Below are positions 27,719-36,995 of a stretch of DNA of 64,000 bases, piece by piece. The translations under genes were made by a program, and so were the position numbers. Position 1 is the stretch's first letter. Every line of letters starts with the position of its first letter. The notes below the pieces were generated by a model that saw nothing but the letters and a program-made list of their open reading frames with translations, did not search any database and had not been told where the DNA came from. Source of the DNA: Microbulbifer hainanensis (GTDB lineage: Bacteria; Pseudomonadota; Gammaproteobacteria; Pseudomonadales; Cellvibrionaceae); assembly GCF_014904735.1 (NCBI RefSeq), contig NZ_JACZCR010000047.1:124001-188000 (forward strand), read 5' to 3'.

Positions 27719-28576
27719 ATGCGCCTGGTGATTATCAGCGGCCGATCCGGCTCCGGTAAAAGCTCCGCCCTGCAACTGCTCGAGGATGTCGGCTTCAACT
27801 GCATCGACAACCTCCCGGCAAGCCTCCTGCCCGAGCTGGTCAATCGGGTAAACGAGCAGCCCCTGGAAAACACACGGCTGGCGCTTGGCATCGACGCCCG
27901 CAACCTGTGGCAGGACGTGCAGCAGGCCCCGCGGGTAATCAACACCCTGCGCGAGAGTGGTGTACAGTGCGATGTCATCTACCTGGACGCGCGCTCGCCG
28001 GTACTGGTGCAGCGCTTCAGCGAAACCCGCCGCAAACACCCGCTGAGCGATAATCGCACCCACCTGCTGGAAGCCCTCAACCGGGAGAAAGAGTTGCTGG
28101 CGCCGGTTGCGGCAATGGCCGACCTGGTGATCGATACCAGCAGCCTGAGCCTGCACCAGCTGCGCGACCTGGTGAAAAACCGCGTTGTCGGCCACGAGAC
28201 GCCGGGTATGGCAATCCTGTTCCAGTCTTTCGGTTTCAAACATGGTGTACCGGTGGACGCAGACCTGGTCTTTGACCTGCGCTGCCTGCCGAACCCCTAC
28301 TGGGTAGCGGAGTTGCGCCAGAAGACCGGCCGGGACCCGGAAGTGATCGAGTACTTGCGCAACCACCCGGAAACAGCGGAAATGCAGCGGGACATTACCC
28401 AGTTCCTGCAGCGCTGGCTACCGGCTTACCAGCGCAGCAACCGCAGTTATACCTGCGTCTCCATTGGTTGCACCGGCGGACGTCACCGCTCCGTATACAT
28501 GGTGGAACAGCTGGCCAGGGTATTCTCCGGGGAGTTCGACAATGTACAGATTCGCCACCGCGAACAGCAGCTGTAA
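27719..28576 (+). CDS. rapZ: RNase adapter / nucleotide-binding protein RapZ
   Basis: 285 residues. The Walker A motif is SGRSGSGKSSAL at the N-terminus, Walker B-like YLDARSPVLVQRFSETRRKH follows, and the C-terminal domain ends GCTGGRHRSVYMVEQL. In E. coli RapZ controls the GlmZ small RNA and GlmS; no GlmZ-like RNA is seen in this window. It is in its usual place between ptsN and npr. Confidence 0.97.
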   Translation: MRLVIISGRSGSGKSSALQLLEDVGFNCIDNLPASLLPELVNRVNEQPLENTRLALGIDARNLWQDVQQAPRVINTLRESGVQCDVIYLDARSPVLVQRFSETRRKHPLSDNRTHLLEALNREKELLAPVAAMADLVIDTSSLSLHQLRDLVKNRVVGHETPGMAILFQSFGFKHGVPVDADLVFDLRCLPNPYWVAELRQKTGRDPEVIEYLRNHPETAEMQRDITQFLQRWLPAYQRSNRSYTCVSIGCTGGRHRSVYMVEQLARVFSGEFDNVQIRHREQQL

Positions 28577-28627
28577 ACTCCACCCGACCAGCCAGGTAAC
28601 CAGCTAGCCAGACAGAAAACAGCGCCC

Positions 28628-28897
28628 ATGCAAAAATCCCGTCTCCTCATCATCAACAAGCTGGGCCTGCACGCCCGCGCGGCGAGCAAGCTCGCGCAGA
28701 CCTCAGCGCGATTTTCCGCGGACATCAAGGTTCACTGCGGCGGCAAATCCGTGGACGGCAAGAGTGTCATGGCGCTGATGCTGCTGGCCGCGGGCAAGGG
28801 CACGGAACTTGAGCTGGAAGTCGAAGGAAGAGATGAAGAGGCAGCGCTTAACGCAATCTGCGAACTCGTTGAGGATCGTTTCGGCGAGACCGAGTGA
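28628..28897 (+). CDS. npr: HPr-like phosphocarrier NPr
   Basis: 89 residues of the HPr family. The active His15 is in NKLGLHARAASKLAQ and the second site is KSVDGKSVMALMLLAAGKG. It passes phosphate from PtsP to PtsN. Also called ptsO. Confidence 0.95.
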   Translation: MQKSRLLIINKLGLHARAASKLAQTSARFSADIKVHCGGKSVDGKSVMALMLLAAGKGTELELEVEGRDEEAALNAICELVEDRFGETE

Positions 28898-29001
28898 TCC
28901 CCCAACTCCTGACCATAGGCGCCCCAATCATCAATGATCGCTGGAGGCGGCTGTCGCAAGTATAATCGCGCTATTTACCACCCCGCAGTCAGGGAACCGC
29001 C

Positions 29002-30372
29002 GTGCCCAGCCAATCTCCAGCTGAAATCAAATTCCGCGCACAGAAGCAGCTGAGCGAGTTGTTCGCCGCCCTCGACAGCGGCACCGGCCGCGAAGTCCGG
29101 CGCATGCTCAGCACCCTGTCGCCGCAGAGCATCGCCCAGCTGCTGGAAAGTTCGCCGCCGCGTATCCGCCAGGTCCTGTGGAAACTGATCGACCGCGAGG
29201 TCGAGGGTGAGGTCCTGCAGGAACTGCCCGACGAGGTCCAGAGCCAGATCCTCGCCACCATGGATACCGAGGAAATGGTCGCGGTGATGGAGGGCCTCGA
29301 CGCTGACGACGTAGCGGATATCCTGCAGCAGCTGCCCGAGCGGGTGATGGCTGAAGTGCTCGCGGCGATGAGCGCAACGGACCGCGCGCGGGTGGAAAGC
29401 GTACTGTCCTACGACGAAGAAACCGCCGGCGGGTTGATGGACACGGATACCATTTCCGTGCGGCCCAACCTGACTCTGGATGTGGTACTGCGCTATCTCC
29501 GCCGCCACGAACACCTGCCAGAATCGACGGATTGCCTGTTCGTCGTCAACCGCAAGGGCCAGTATATCGGCCTGCTGCCGCTGTCGCGGCTGCTTACCAC
29601 CGATCCGTCGGTGACGGTCAGGGAAGTGGTCAACACCGACGTGGAACCGATTCCGGCGGATATGCCCGACACTGAAGTCGCGCGCCTGTTCACCAAGTAC
29701 GACTGGATTTCCGCGCCGGTTGTGGATGAAGACAATCGCCTGCTGGGCCGGATCACCATCGACGACGTTGTGGACGTAATCCGCGAGGACGCCGATCACT
29801 CGCTGATGAGTCTTGCCGGCCTCGACGAGGAAGAGGATACCTTCGCACCGGTGCGGCGCACTGCGCGCCGCCGCGCCCTGTGGCTGGGAATCAACCTGCT
29901 GACCGCGCTGCTCGCCTCCTGGGTCATCAGCCTGTTCGAGGGCACCCTGGACAAAGTGGTGGCGCTGGCGATTCTGATGCCCATCGTCGCCAGCATGGGC
30001 GGCGTGGCCGGCAGCCAGACCCTGACCGTGGTCATCCGCGGCATGGCGCTCGGCCAGATCGGGCGCAGCAACTTGAGCTGGCTGTTGAACCGCGAACTTG
30101 GGGCCGGTGCGCTCAATGCGCTGCTGTGGGCCCTGGTGATGGGCCTGATCGCCGGGTTGTGGTTCGACGACAGCCGCATCGCGCTTATCATCGTCGCCGC
30201 CATGGTCATCAACCTGATCACCGCGGCGCTGGCCGGTGCCATACTGCCGGTAATGCTGCGTACCATGCGCATCGACCCCGCCCTGGCCGGTGGCGTCGCC
30301 CTGACCACCGTCACCGACGTGGTAGGCTTTATGTCATTTCTCGGACTGGCCACCTGGTATTTCGGTAGCTAG
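29002..30372 (+). CDS. mgtE: Magnesium transporter MgtE
   Basis: 456 residues: an N-terminal superhelical domain (about 25-125), two CBS domains (about 135-260) and five C-terminal membrane segments (about 290-455) with the pore helix region MPIVASMGGVAGSQTLTVV. The cytosolic part acts as a Mg2+ gate in the family. The start is GTG. A TATAAT at 28961-28966 could be its own -10 box, with no clear -35 box. Confidence 0.95.
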   Translation: MPSQSPAEIKFRAQKQLSELFAALDSGTGREVRRMLSTLSPQSIAQLLESSPPRIRQVLWKLIDREVEGEVLQELPDEVQSQILATMDTEEMVAVMEGLDADDVADILQQLPERVMAEVLAAMSATDRARVESVLSYDEETAGGLMDTDTISVRPNLTLDVVLRYLRRHEHLPESTDCLFVVNRKGQYIGLLPLSRLLTTDPSVTVREVVNTDVEPIPADMPDTEVARLFTKYDWISAPVVDEDNRLLGRITIDDVVDVIREDADHSLMSLAGLDEEEDTFAPVRRTARRRALWLGINLLTALLASWVISLFEGTLDKVVALAILMPIVASMGGVAGSQTLTVVIRGMALGQIGRSNLSWLLNRELGAGALNALLWALVMGLIAGLWFDDSRIALIIVAAMVINLITAALAGAILPVMLRTMRIDPALAGGVALTTVTDVVGFMSFLGLATWYFGS

Positions 30373-30391
30373 CCATCAACAGGAAGTCACT

Positions 30392-30907
30392 GTGGAAGAA
30401 TTTGAAGATTTCGACAACGAATTACCGAAGAGCAAGACCCGGGTCAAACAGGAGATGCACGAGCTGCAGGCCCTTGGCACCCAGCTGACCGAGCTGGGGG
30501 CCGCACAACTAGCCGAAGTGCCGATCAGCGACGATCTGCGCGAGGCGATCGCGACGCTGCACCGCATCAAATCGAACGAGGCGCGACGCCGCCAACACCA
30601 GTACATCGGCCGGCTGATGCGCAGTGAAGACAGCGAAGCGATTGAAGCGGTCATGACCCGGTTCAAGGAGCGCGACCAGCAACACCTGCGCTTCGACAAA
30701 ATGGCCGAGGACTGGCGCAGCCGGCTGCTGGACGAGGGCAATACCGCACAGAGCGAATTCTTTAATCGCTACCCGAATGCAGATCACCAGCAGTTGCGCC
30801 AGCTGATCCGGGATTCGCACAGGGAAATCAAAAACAACAAGCCACCCACCAACCGGCGCAAGCTGTTCCGTTTCCTGCGGGACTTCTTTATCCAGGAAGC
30901 GGAATAG
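30392..30907 (+). CDS. darP: Ribosome-associated protein DarP (YjgA)
   Basis: 171 residues with a GTG start. Typical segments are LPKSKTRVKQEMHELQALGT, LREAIATLHRIKSNEARRRQ and RRKLFRFLRDFF. DarP helps late 50S assembly. It usually lies beside pmbA/tldD; here those genes are missing and a REP-like terminator and an unrelated gene follow. Confidence 0.94.
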   Translation: MEEFEDFDNELPKSKTRVKQEMHELQALGTQLTELGAAQLAEVPISDDLREAIATLHRIKSNEARRRQHQYIGRLMRSEDSEAIEAVMTRFKERDQQHLRFDKMAEDWRSRLLDEGNTAQSEFFNRYPNADHQQLRQLIRDSHREIKNNKPPTNRRKLFRFLRDFFIQEAE

Positions 30908-30931
30908 ATATTCAGCAACGACGGGTGACAG

Positions 30932-30961
30932 GGGCGAACTTTGTGTTCGCCCTTTTATTTT
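30932..30961 (+). terminator. darP terminator; REP-like palindrome copy 1
   Basis: GGGCGAAC-TTTGT-GTTCGCCC is a perfect 8-base stem with a 5-base loop, followed by TTTTATTTT. The same palindrome occurs at 31097-31117 and 52972-52993. Confidence 0.8.
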
Positions 30962-31096
30962 GGGCCCTGAGGCTGGTCTTTGCGCGCTTTGCTCCGGCTC
31001 TGTGAAGGCCAAGGTTACGGGGCCATTGCGGCTTACTCTAAGGCCTCCGGCAACAAGGCCGCATTCGAAGTCATCTAAAGTACGCTAAACGAAAGA

Positions 31097-31117
31097 GGGC
31101 GAACACAAAGTTCGCCC
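31097..31117 (-). repeat. REP-like palindrome copy 2
   Basis: GGGCGAAC-ACAAA-GTTCGCCC, the reverse complement of copy 1. It lies 29 bases past the stop of the minus-strand membrane-protein gene and is followed on that strand by a T-rich stretch, so it probably ends that transcript. Confidence 0.8.
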
Positions 31118-31145
31118 CTACATCGAAAAACACTTGTAGCTGTGA

Positions 31146-31985
31146 CTACTCGGCACTGGTCTCCGCCTGCCACTCGAACAGGTTCATTTCGATAAAGAAG
31201 AAGGCCACCAGCCACAGGAAGGCATCCCAGAAGTCCAGGAAGCTGCCGTTGATGCCCCAGTAGATGGCACACAACAGCAGCGTGGAATACAGCAGCACCT
31301 TGATCACCTGGGAGTAGCGCATCATTGAATTGGACAGTTCATGCCGTAGCTGTAGCCACACATCGAATGCCAGGATGACCACCACCAGCAACCAGGCGCC
31401 GGCATTCACCACGTCTGTTGCCGCCAGCCATTTGATCTCGTTCCAGGTACCCACCGTTGCCAGCACATGAATGTCGGCCTGGCGCAGTATATGGGCATCT
31501 GCCAGCGCCGCGCAGTTGTTTGCCGCCAGCGGCACATAGTCGTCCTGCCCCACCGCCAGTAGCCAACCGCCCTGATTGGCCAGGTCACAAACCGGCTGCG
31601 ACAGTGGCAGCAGATGGGTCAGGGAAGCCATTTCGGCCACATAACCGTAAAACGAATAGAGAATAAACAGGTAACAGAAACCGGAAACGATATTCAGGGC
31701 CCACTTCACCCAGCCGTGGATCTTGTCATCGGCCAGGATAAAGGTCTCCAGCTCGAAAACCAGCAGTAGCAGCACCCAGGAAAGCGTGTCGATAGAATCG
31801 TTGTAGGCTTCGATTAGCTTGCCGAGCTGCATACCATCGGCAAAGACGGCACCCGCGGCAGCATGGTTTTCGGTAAAGAACGCATAAACGTTGTAAGCGA
31901 GTAACAGGTAAACAGCGTATTTGAATACCCGGAACAGCATGTAGCGGTTCGCGGGCGCACCTGGCAATGTGGCCGCTTCAGACAT
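31146..31985 (-). CDS. Membrane protein of unknown function, six or so segments
   Basis: 279 residues. I do not recognise the family. Hydrophobic stretches lie at about 22-37, 67-85, 95-115, 195-215, 230-245 and 250-268, with a periplasmic or cytosolic loop of about 75 residues in the middle holding cysteines (PVCDLANQGG and NNCAALADAH). Acidic residues sit inside or beside segments (FELETFILADD, EMNLFEWQAE). It stands alone between two REP-like copies and msrB, in a stretch where pseudomonads have pmbA, tldD and a nitrilase. The ATG at 31985 has a weak AGAGGTCC-like site upstream. Confidence 0.75.
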   Translation of the reverse strand: MSEAATLPGAPANRYMLFRVFKYAVYLLLAYNVYAFFTENHAAAGAVFADGMQLGKLIEAYNDSIDTLSWVLLLLVFELETFILADDKIHGWVKWALNIVSGFCYLFILYSFYGYVAEMASLTHLLPLSQPVCDLANQGGWLLAVGQDDYVPLAANNCAALADAHILRQADIHVLATVGTWNEIKWLAATDVVNAGAWLLVVVILAFDVWLQLRHELSNSMMRYSQVIKVLLYSTLLLCAIYWGINGSFLDFWDAFLWLVAFFFIEMNLFEWQAETSAE

Positions 31986-32063
31986 CTGTATGGACCTCTG
32001 TTGATTATTGTTTTACCTCTGCGCAGCGGTCACCCTAGTGCCGCAGACACAAATATCGAATAA

Positions 32064-32597
32064 TTATTCGGTTTTTGCAACTGCCGGGATAAAATCCAGA
32101 GCCAGCGAGTTCAGGCAGTAGCGCAGACCCGTGGGCTGGGGCCCATCCCGGAACACATGGCCGAGATGTTCACCGCAGGCCGACAGCACCTCCGTGCGTT
32201 TCATACCCAGGCTGTAATCGGCCTTTAGTACGATATTCTGCGGGTAAGCAACGTCCCAGAAGCTGGGCCAGCCCGTGCCCGAATCGTATTTGTGTTTTGA
32301 ACTGAATACCGGCAGGCGGCAGCCCGCAGTCACGTAGGTACCTTCTGCCTTATTGTGCAGCAACTTCCCGGTGTAGGCGCGCTCAGTCCCCTTTTCCCAC
32401 AGGATCCGGTACTGCTCTTTCGGCAGCAGCTGGCGCCACACCGAATCGGGAATTGTCGACAGGTTGGTGCCCGCGGCAATGTTGGCCTTGGCCTGTTCGA
32501 CGGTCATGCTCTGATCGCCGCGCTCGTCGGCCTCGCCACAGGCGGGAACCAGCGCCAGCATCAGACTCAGAGTGACCAGTTTCACAATACTGTTCAT
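32064..32597 (-). CDS. msrB: Peptide-methionine (R)-S-oxide reductase MsrB, lipoprotein form
   Basis: 177 residues. A lipoprotein signal ends in LVPAC (Cys20), so the enzyme should be anchored in the periplasm. The MsrB domain has SSKHKYDSGTGWPSFW, HLGHVFRDGPQPTGLRYC and catalytic Cys161 in RYCLNS. The zinc-binding pairs of most MsrB proteins are broken: TAGCRLPVF and LSACGEHLGHVF each keep only the second cysteine. The usual alternative resolving Cys of the GCGWPSF type is a Thr here. It repairs oxidised methionine in envelope proteins if the family activity holds. Confidence 0.92.
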   Translation of the reverse strand: MNSIVKLVTLSLMLALVPACGEADERGDQSMTVEQAKANIAAGTNLSTIPDSVWRQLLPKEQYRILWEKGTERAYTGKLLHNKAEGTYVTAGCRLPVFSSKHKYDSGTGWPSFWDVAYPQNIVLKADYSLGMKRTEVLSACGEHLGHVFRDGPQPTGLRYCLNSLALDFIPAVAKTE

Positions 32598-32657
32598 TAG
32601 TACACTCCCTCCCCTACCTCTACATTGTTATAGGGTTAGCGGAGTCCCGGTGGCGAT

Positions 32658-35600
32658 TCAAAATGCGGACGCTCCCATCGCTGCTCCGGCGGCGCTGCCG
32701 GTCTCCTGCAGCTTTTGCGGTTGCGGCAGCAGTCGGTCGGGCACATCGGTTGCGGGCCTATCGTCCGGCGGCGGCCGGCTCTGCGCCTCCGCTTCCGATC
32801 CCTCCCTCTGGGCGCCCTCATCATCGAAGAGCTTATCGAAGCGAACCTGCGGTTCATCCCAGTCACCGCTAATGCGGTAACTGACGCTGGCCATCTTGTT
32901 GACCTGTTTCTTGAACGCCTTGCTGATCAGGTAGACCCCGGCGGCGGCCGGCAGCCCGCCGGCCAGTGCCGCGACGAGCGCCAGGTTATTGCCCACCGGC
33001 AGCGTCGCCACCAGGGTCAGGTTGAGGTCCTCGCGCTTCAGGTTCACGCGCCCGGCCATCTGCAGCTCGCTGGTGGGACCTTCCACCTGGATCGGTACCG
33101 AAATCAGCAGTTTGCCATCCCCCTCGAAATAGACTTCTCCGCGCACCTGGTCGAAAGCCATGCCACTCTGGTACAGATCGGAGAAATCCAGGCGCAGGCG
33201 GCGCGCCCAGGTATCGAAATTGAACAGCGACAGCAGCCGCAAAAACGCCGAACCGGCGGTATCGCTGGCGCGCAGGAAACGCCCCTTGCGAATATCGATT
33301 TTCAGGTCGCCGGAGAGACGGTCCGCAGACATCTGGGCCGGGGAGCCATCCCAGCGCAGCGCGGTATCAAATGTGGCGTATTCGCTCTCGATGGCCGGCT
33401 CCTGCCCCCAGGCTCGCTGGATATCTGCGAGGTCCGCAGCCGCCAGACGCCCGATAAACTGCGAGGATTCAGTGCCGTCGGCATTGCGCAGCCACATCAG
33501 TTGCGCGCCCAGCTTGTTCTCGCCTTCACCGCGCCCCTCGACGCGCACGCCGCGCGCGACACCCCGAATATCGCTGACCACCAAGCGCTGCGCAGACGGG
33601 CGCACACGGAAGGACCAGCGCCCCAGATCCTCGTCGCCAACGCGCAATTTGTCGGTACTGAAATCCACGTGAGGCAACTGGGTAAAATCGAAGCCGGCCC
33701 AGGGATCCACCGCGGGCTTCTCTGTGTCGCTACTGTCCGACTCGCCCTCCGCAGGCTGGGCCTTTTCCCGCGCCGGCAGATAGAGATGACTCAGATGCAA
33801 CTGCAGTGGCGTTTCGGAATTCATCACGCCGTCCAGCTCGCCGGAAGCCATTTCGCTGTCAAACTGCAGCCGCCAGTCGGCGCCGAGCCCCCGCCCCTTG
33901 ACGTGAATGTGATCGATATCGGCAGCACCGAGTTGCAGGTGATCGGTGCTCAGGTCCAGGGAAATCGGCAGGGGATTTTCTTCCGCCGGCAACCCTACAC
34001 CGCTATCAACTTCAGGACTGCCGGAGGCCGGAGCAGAGTGGCCATCGCTACTAAAGACTTTCAGTCGATCCAGCCAGTGCGGCACATCGACTTGCGACAG
34101 GTCGCCGGAGATCTTCAGGCCGCGCTCTTCCGGTAGCACCGCCTGGGCGTTGAGGCCGATAGCAGCCCGGTCGACCACACCGTCTACCTGCCAGAACAAC
34201 CCCTGCAAGTGTTCGCCGTAATTCATGTGGAACAGCGTGCCCTGCTCGCCAATCGGCGCCCGCAGTACGTATTCGGTGCTGACGTCCCGCGCCTTGCCAA
34301 ACGGCGCGGGCAGGTCCACAGCGACGCCTTTCAGGTCGGAAGACAGCTCGAATATCGCCGCATAGGGTTTCTGCTTGGCCGACGCGGGAATTGTCACCAG
34401 GGCGTGATAATCAAAGACGCCATCGAGCCAGGCCAGTTCCGGCCGGCCGCTCCACTGTTGCACCGATTCAGCACTGCTGCTGCCGTCGATCACCACCTGG
34501 GTATCGCGCAAATCTCCCTCGCCCATGTGCTGGATGTGCGCCTGCAGGCGCCGTCCCCAGAGGTCCCCGGTAAGCTTGGTGCCGGCGAGGCCACGCTCAC
34601 TGTCGTAGTGCACCTGCCCGTCCAGGCCGTCGATATCGAGACGCAGGTTCTGCAGCTTCAGCTCGCCGCCGCGCAGTGACACCTGTACATTCTGGCGAGG
34701 CGCCACGTTTGCGCCGCCGAGGGGCTGTGACAGGGTCAGGCTGCCGTCCATACGCCCACCCAGCTGCCAGTCGTCAAAGGCGCTGCCGAGTCGCTCGCGC
34801 AGCGGCGACTCGCGCAACAGTTTGAGACCGTCCGCCGCCGGGCCACTCAACTGGGCGCGCACACCGAGAATGGATCCATCACCGGCCGGATTTGGTGTGA
34901 CCCCGACCTCAATGGAATGCGCATCGATATTCCAAAGCTTCGCGGTGCTGGCGTTGACCTGCACATCGCCGTCGTTGATCAGCAATCGCGCCGCAATGTC
35001 GCGCGCCGCCGGCCAGCCGGGAGCGTAATCGAGCGCGCCATCTTCGACATCTGCAGCCAGCTGCACTGTCTGGCGATCCGGGCGTTCGCCGAGCGCCAGC
35101 AGGCGGGCGTTGTCGCCCTCGTGGTAATTGGAACCGCGGTAGATAAACCCGGCGCGGGACACCCGTCCGGGATTCTTTTTACCCAGGCCGTGGTTCAGCC
35201 AGCTGCGCAGGTCCTCACTGACGGTGGTCGGGATCAGGTTCCGCTGCGCGGTAACCGGCGCATCGCGCAGCCCCAGCGCCAGAGTCAGATCCGCCGCCCT
35301 TGTGTGCGGATGGAACGGTAGGTCCAGCAGGAACTGCCCGTTGACCTCGCCCATCTCGCCGCGTAATTGCAGCGGCCCCGAATAGATGTCGACCGCATTG
35401 GCGTCCCGATCTACCGACCAGGCGACTGTGCCGCTGGCTCGCGTGAAATGGAATGCCTCGTCGTACAGATTGGGAAAATGCACACTGAAATCCTGACCGC
35501 CGCCGAATTCCACGCGGCCATTGGCTCCGTGCACTTCCAGGTAACCGTTCAGTCCCGTTACTGCCGGCGCCCCGCGATAGGCCTCCGCCACCAGATCGCG

Positions 35601-36959
35601 CACATTGGCACTTAGAGTGATCTGGCCTTCAGGATCGCGGGCAAACTGAATCCGCTCGAGACTGCCGGTCGGCTGCAGCGCCTGCAGCCAGTCAGCGGCA
35701 GGCCCCTTGAGCAGTGCCATGCGCTCCAGAATATGACTCCAGGCTCCGAGATCAACGCGGTCGACCGCCAGTTGCAGGCCGGTGGCAGTGCCATTTCGGG
35801 CCTGCAGGTTGAGTGGTGGCATCGGCAGGTCGTGCCAGCCGAGCTGGACATTCTGCAGCGCCAGCCGCCACTGCTCGCCCGGCTGCCAGTGTCCGGAAAT
35901 ATCGCCGGAAACGGATTCCAGCGGTGCCATCAGCGACGGCTCCGCCGGCTGATCGACAGTATCACCGTCGACCGCGTTCTCGGCCGCGTCGGTGCCGGCT
36001 GGCGCGCTGGCCAGATCCAGGCGGCCGCGCAGGCGGTAGCCCTCTTTTGCGTCGCTCTGCAGCCACAGGCTGCCCCGCGCCAGCTTCGGTCCGTTCCAGT
36101 GGTATTTCTGCGGTAGCGGCAGCATCTGCTGTAGCAGTGAGACAATATCTCCATCCAGCAGCAGCTCGTTGAGCTGAACATAGCCGTTGATGGCAAAGCG
36201 GGATTTGTCGCGGGGATTGCCACTGCCCTCCAATACCAGGCGCAATGTCTCCGCATGGGGCGTGGCCTCCGCAGCGGCACCAGGCTCACCGGGCAATTCC
36301 CGCGACAGGAAGGCGCGTGCGGTCAGGCGGTGAAAGCCGCCGCTGTTTTCCAGCAATATCTGTGGCAGGTTCATCTGCGCGGCCGGACCGTCTGGCAGGC
36401 GCAGGGTGATACTGGCATTGCGCACCTGCACCTTTGGGCCCAGCTGGAAAATACGCGCGGGATCCCCGAGGCGCAGGCCGCCCTCTGCACTGTCTGCAGG
36501 CGCCGCATCCTCTGCCACCGGGAAGCCTTCGATATGCCAGTCGCCGCTGGCCGTGCGACTCAGTTCCGCGGAAAAATCGTGTACCTGCAGGTTTTTCCAC
36601 ACCAGTTCGCGGTTCCACAGACTGGCTAGCAGGTCCAGGTGAAACAGGCCGTATCCCATCTTCACCTGGCCGTGATCGCCAAGGCGCAGGCCGTCCAGCT
36701 GCAGCGCCACCTCGAGGGCCTTCCAGCGCAGCGACAGGCCGTCCATCTGGACCGGTACACCGAGGCGCGAGGACAGCAACCGGCTGATTTCCGGGCGGTA
36801 CTGCTCCACCTGCGGCGACAGGATACGGCCGGTCTGTACCAGGATCGCCAGACCGATGACCAGGGAGATCACCAGCAGCCAGAACTTACGCGCCAGCCAG
36901 CGCAGGGCGCCGATCATCACCGCACTCCCCGCGGACGCGGCACTGCGGGTCGCGGACAC
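32658..36959 (-). CDS. yhdP: YhdP/AsmA-like giant envelope protein
   Basis: 1433 residues, of the YhdP family (about 1270 in E. coli). One N-terminal membrane segment (about 26-44) anchors a very long periplasmic beta-groove, predicted to conduct phospholipids to the outer membrane. Family marks are the start VEQYRPEISRLLSSRLGVPV and the C-terminal AsmA-like part (KGRFLRASDTAGSAFLRLLS). The acidic, proline-rich tail after about 1390 is likely disordered. It follows rng by 36 bases in the conserved mre-maf-rng-yhdP order. Confidence 0.95.
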   Translation of the reverse strand: MSATRSAASAGSAVMIGALRWLARKFWLLVISLVIGLAILVQTGRILSPQVEQYRPEISRLLSSRLGVPVQMDGLSLRWKALEVALQLDGLRLGDHGQVKMGYGLFHLDLLASLWNRELVWKNLQVHDFSAELSRTASGDWHIEGFPVAEDAAPADSAEGGLRLGDPARIFQLGPKVQVRNASITLRLPDGPAAQMNLPQILLENSGGFHRLTARAFLSRELPGEPGAAAEATPHAETLRLVLEGSGNPRDKSRFAINGYVQLNELLLDGDIVSLLQQMLPLPQKYHWNGPKLARGSLWLQSDAKEGYRLRGRLDLASAPAGTDAAENAVDGDTVDQPAEPSLMAPLESVSGDISGHWQPGEQWRLALQNVQLGWHDLPMPPLNLQARNGTATGLQLAVDRVDLGAWSHILERMALLKGPAADWLQALQPTGSLERIQFARDPEGQITLSANVRDLVAEAYRGAPAVTGLNGYLEVHGANGRVEFGGGQDFSVHFPNLYDEAFHFTRASGTVAWSVDRDANAVDIYSGPLQLRGEMGEVNGQFLLDLPFHPHTRAADLTLALGLRDAPVTAQRNLIPTTVSEDLRSWLNHGLGKKNPGRVSRAGFIYRGSNYHEGDNARLLALGERPDRQTVQLAADVEDGALDYAPGWPAARDIAARLLINDGDVQVNASTAKLWNIDAHSIEVGVTPNPAGDGSILGVRAQLSGPAADGLKLLRESPLRERLGSAFDDWQLGGRMDGSLTLSQPLGGANVAPRQNVQVSLRGGELKLQNLRLDIDGLDGQVHYDSERGLAGTKLTGDLWGRRLQAHIQHMGEGDLRDTQVVIDGSSSAESVQQWSGRPELAWLDGVFDYHALVTIPASAKQKPYAAIFELSSDLKGVAVDLPAPFGKARDVSTEYVLRAPIGEQGTLFHMNYGEHLQGLFWQVDGVVDRAAIGLNAQAVLPEERGLKISGDLSQVDVPHWLDRLKVFSSDGHSAPASGSPEVDSGVGLPAEENPLPISLDLSTDHLQLGAADIDHIHVKGRGLGADWRLQFDSEMASGELDGVMNSETPLQLHLSHLYLPAREKAQPAEGESDSSDTEKPAVDPWAGFDFTQLPHVDFSTDKLRVGDEDLGRWSFRVRPSAQRLVVSDIRGVARGVRVEGRGEGENKLGAQLMWLRNADGTESSQFIGRLAAADLADIQRAWGQEPAIESEYATFDTALRWDGSPAQMSADRLSGDLKIDIRKGRFLRASDTAGSAFLRLLSLFNFDTWARRLRLDFSDLYQSGMAFDQVRGEVYFEGDGKLLISVPIQVEGPTSELQMAGRVNLKREDLNLTLVATLPVGNNLALVAALAGGLPAAAGVYLISKAFKKQVNKMASVSYRISGDWDEPQVRFDKLFDDEGAQREGSEAEAQSRPPPDDRPATDVPDRLLPQPQKLQETGSAAGAAMGASAF

Positions 36960-36995
36960 TGGGTGCGCGACCGGAACACGACGACGCTACGGCGT

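Noticed and set aside
30932-31117. The inverted REP-like pair as ends of an insertion sequence or MITE
   Set aside because: Each copy is itself a palindrome, no target duplication is visible, no transposase lies between, and a third copy stands alone at another gene end.
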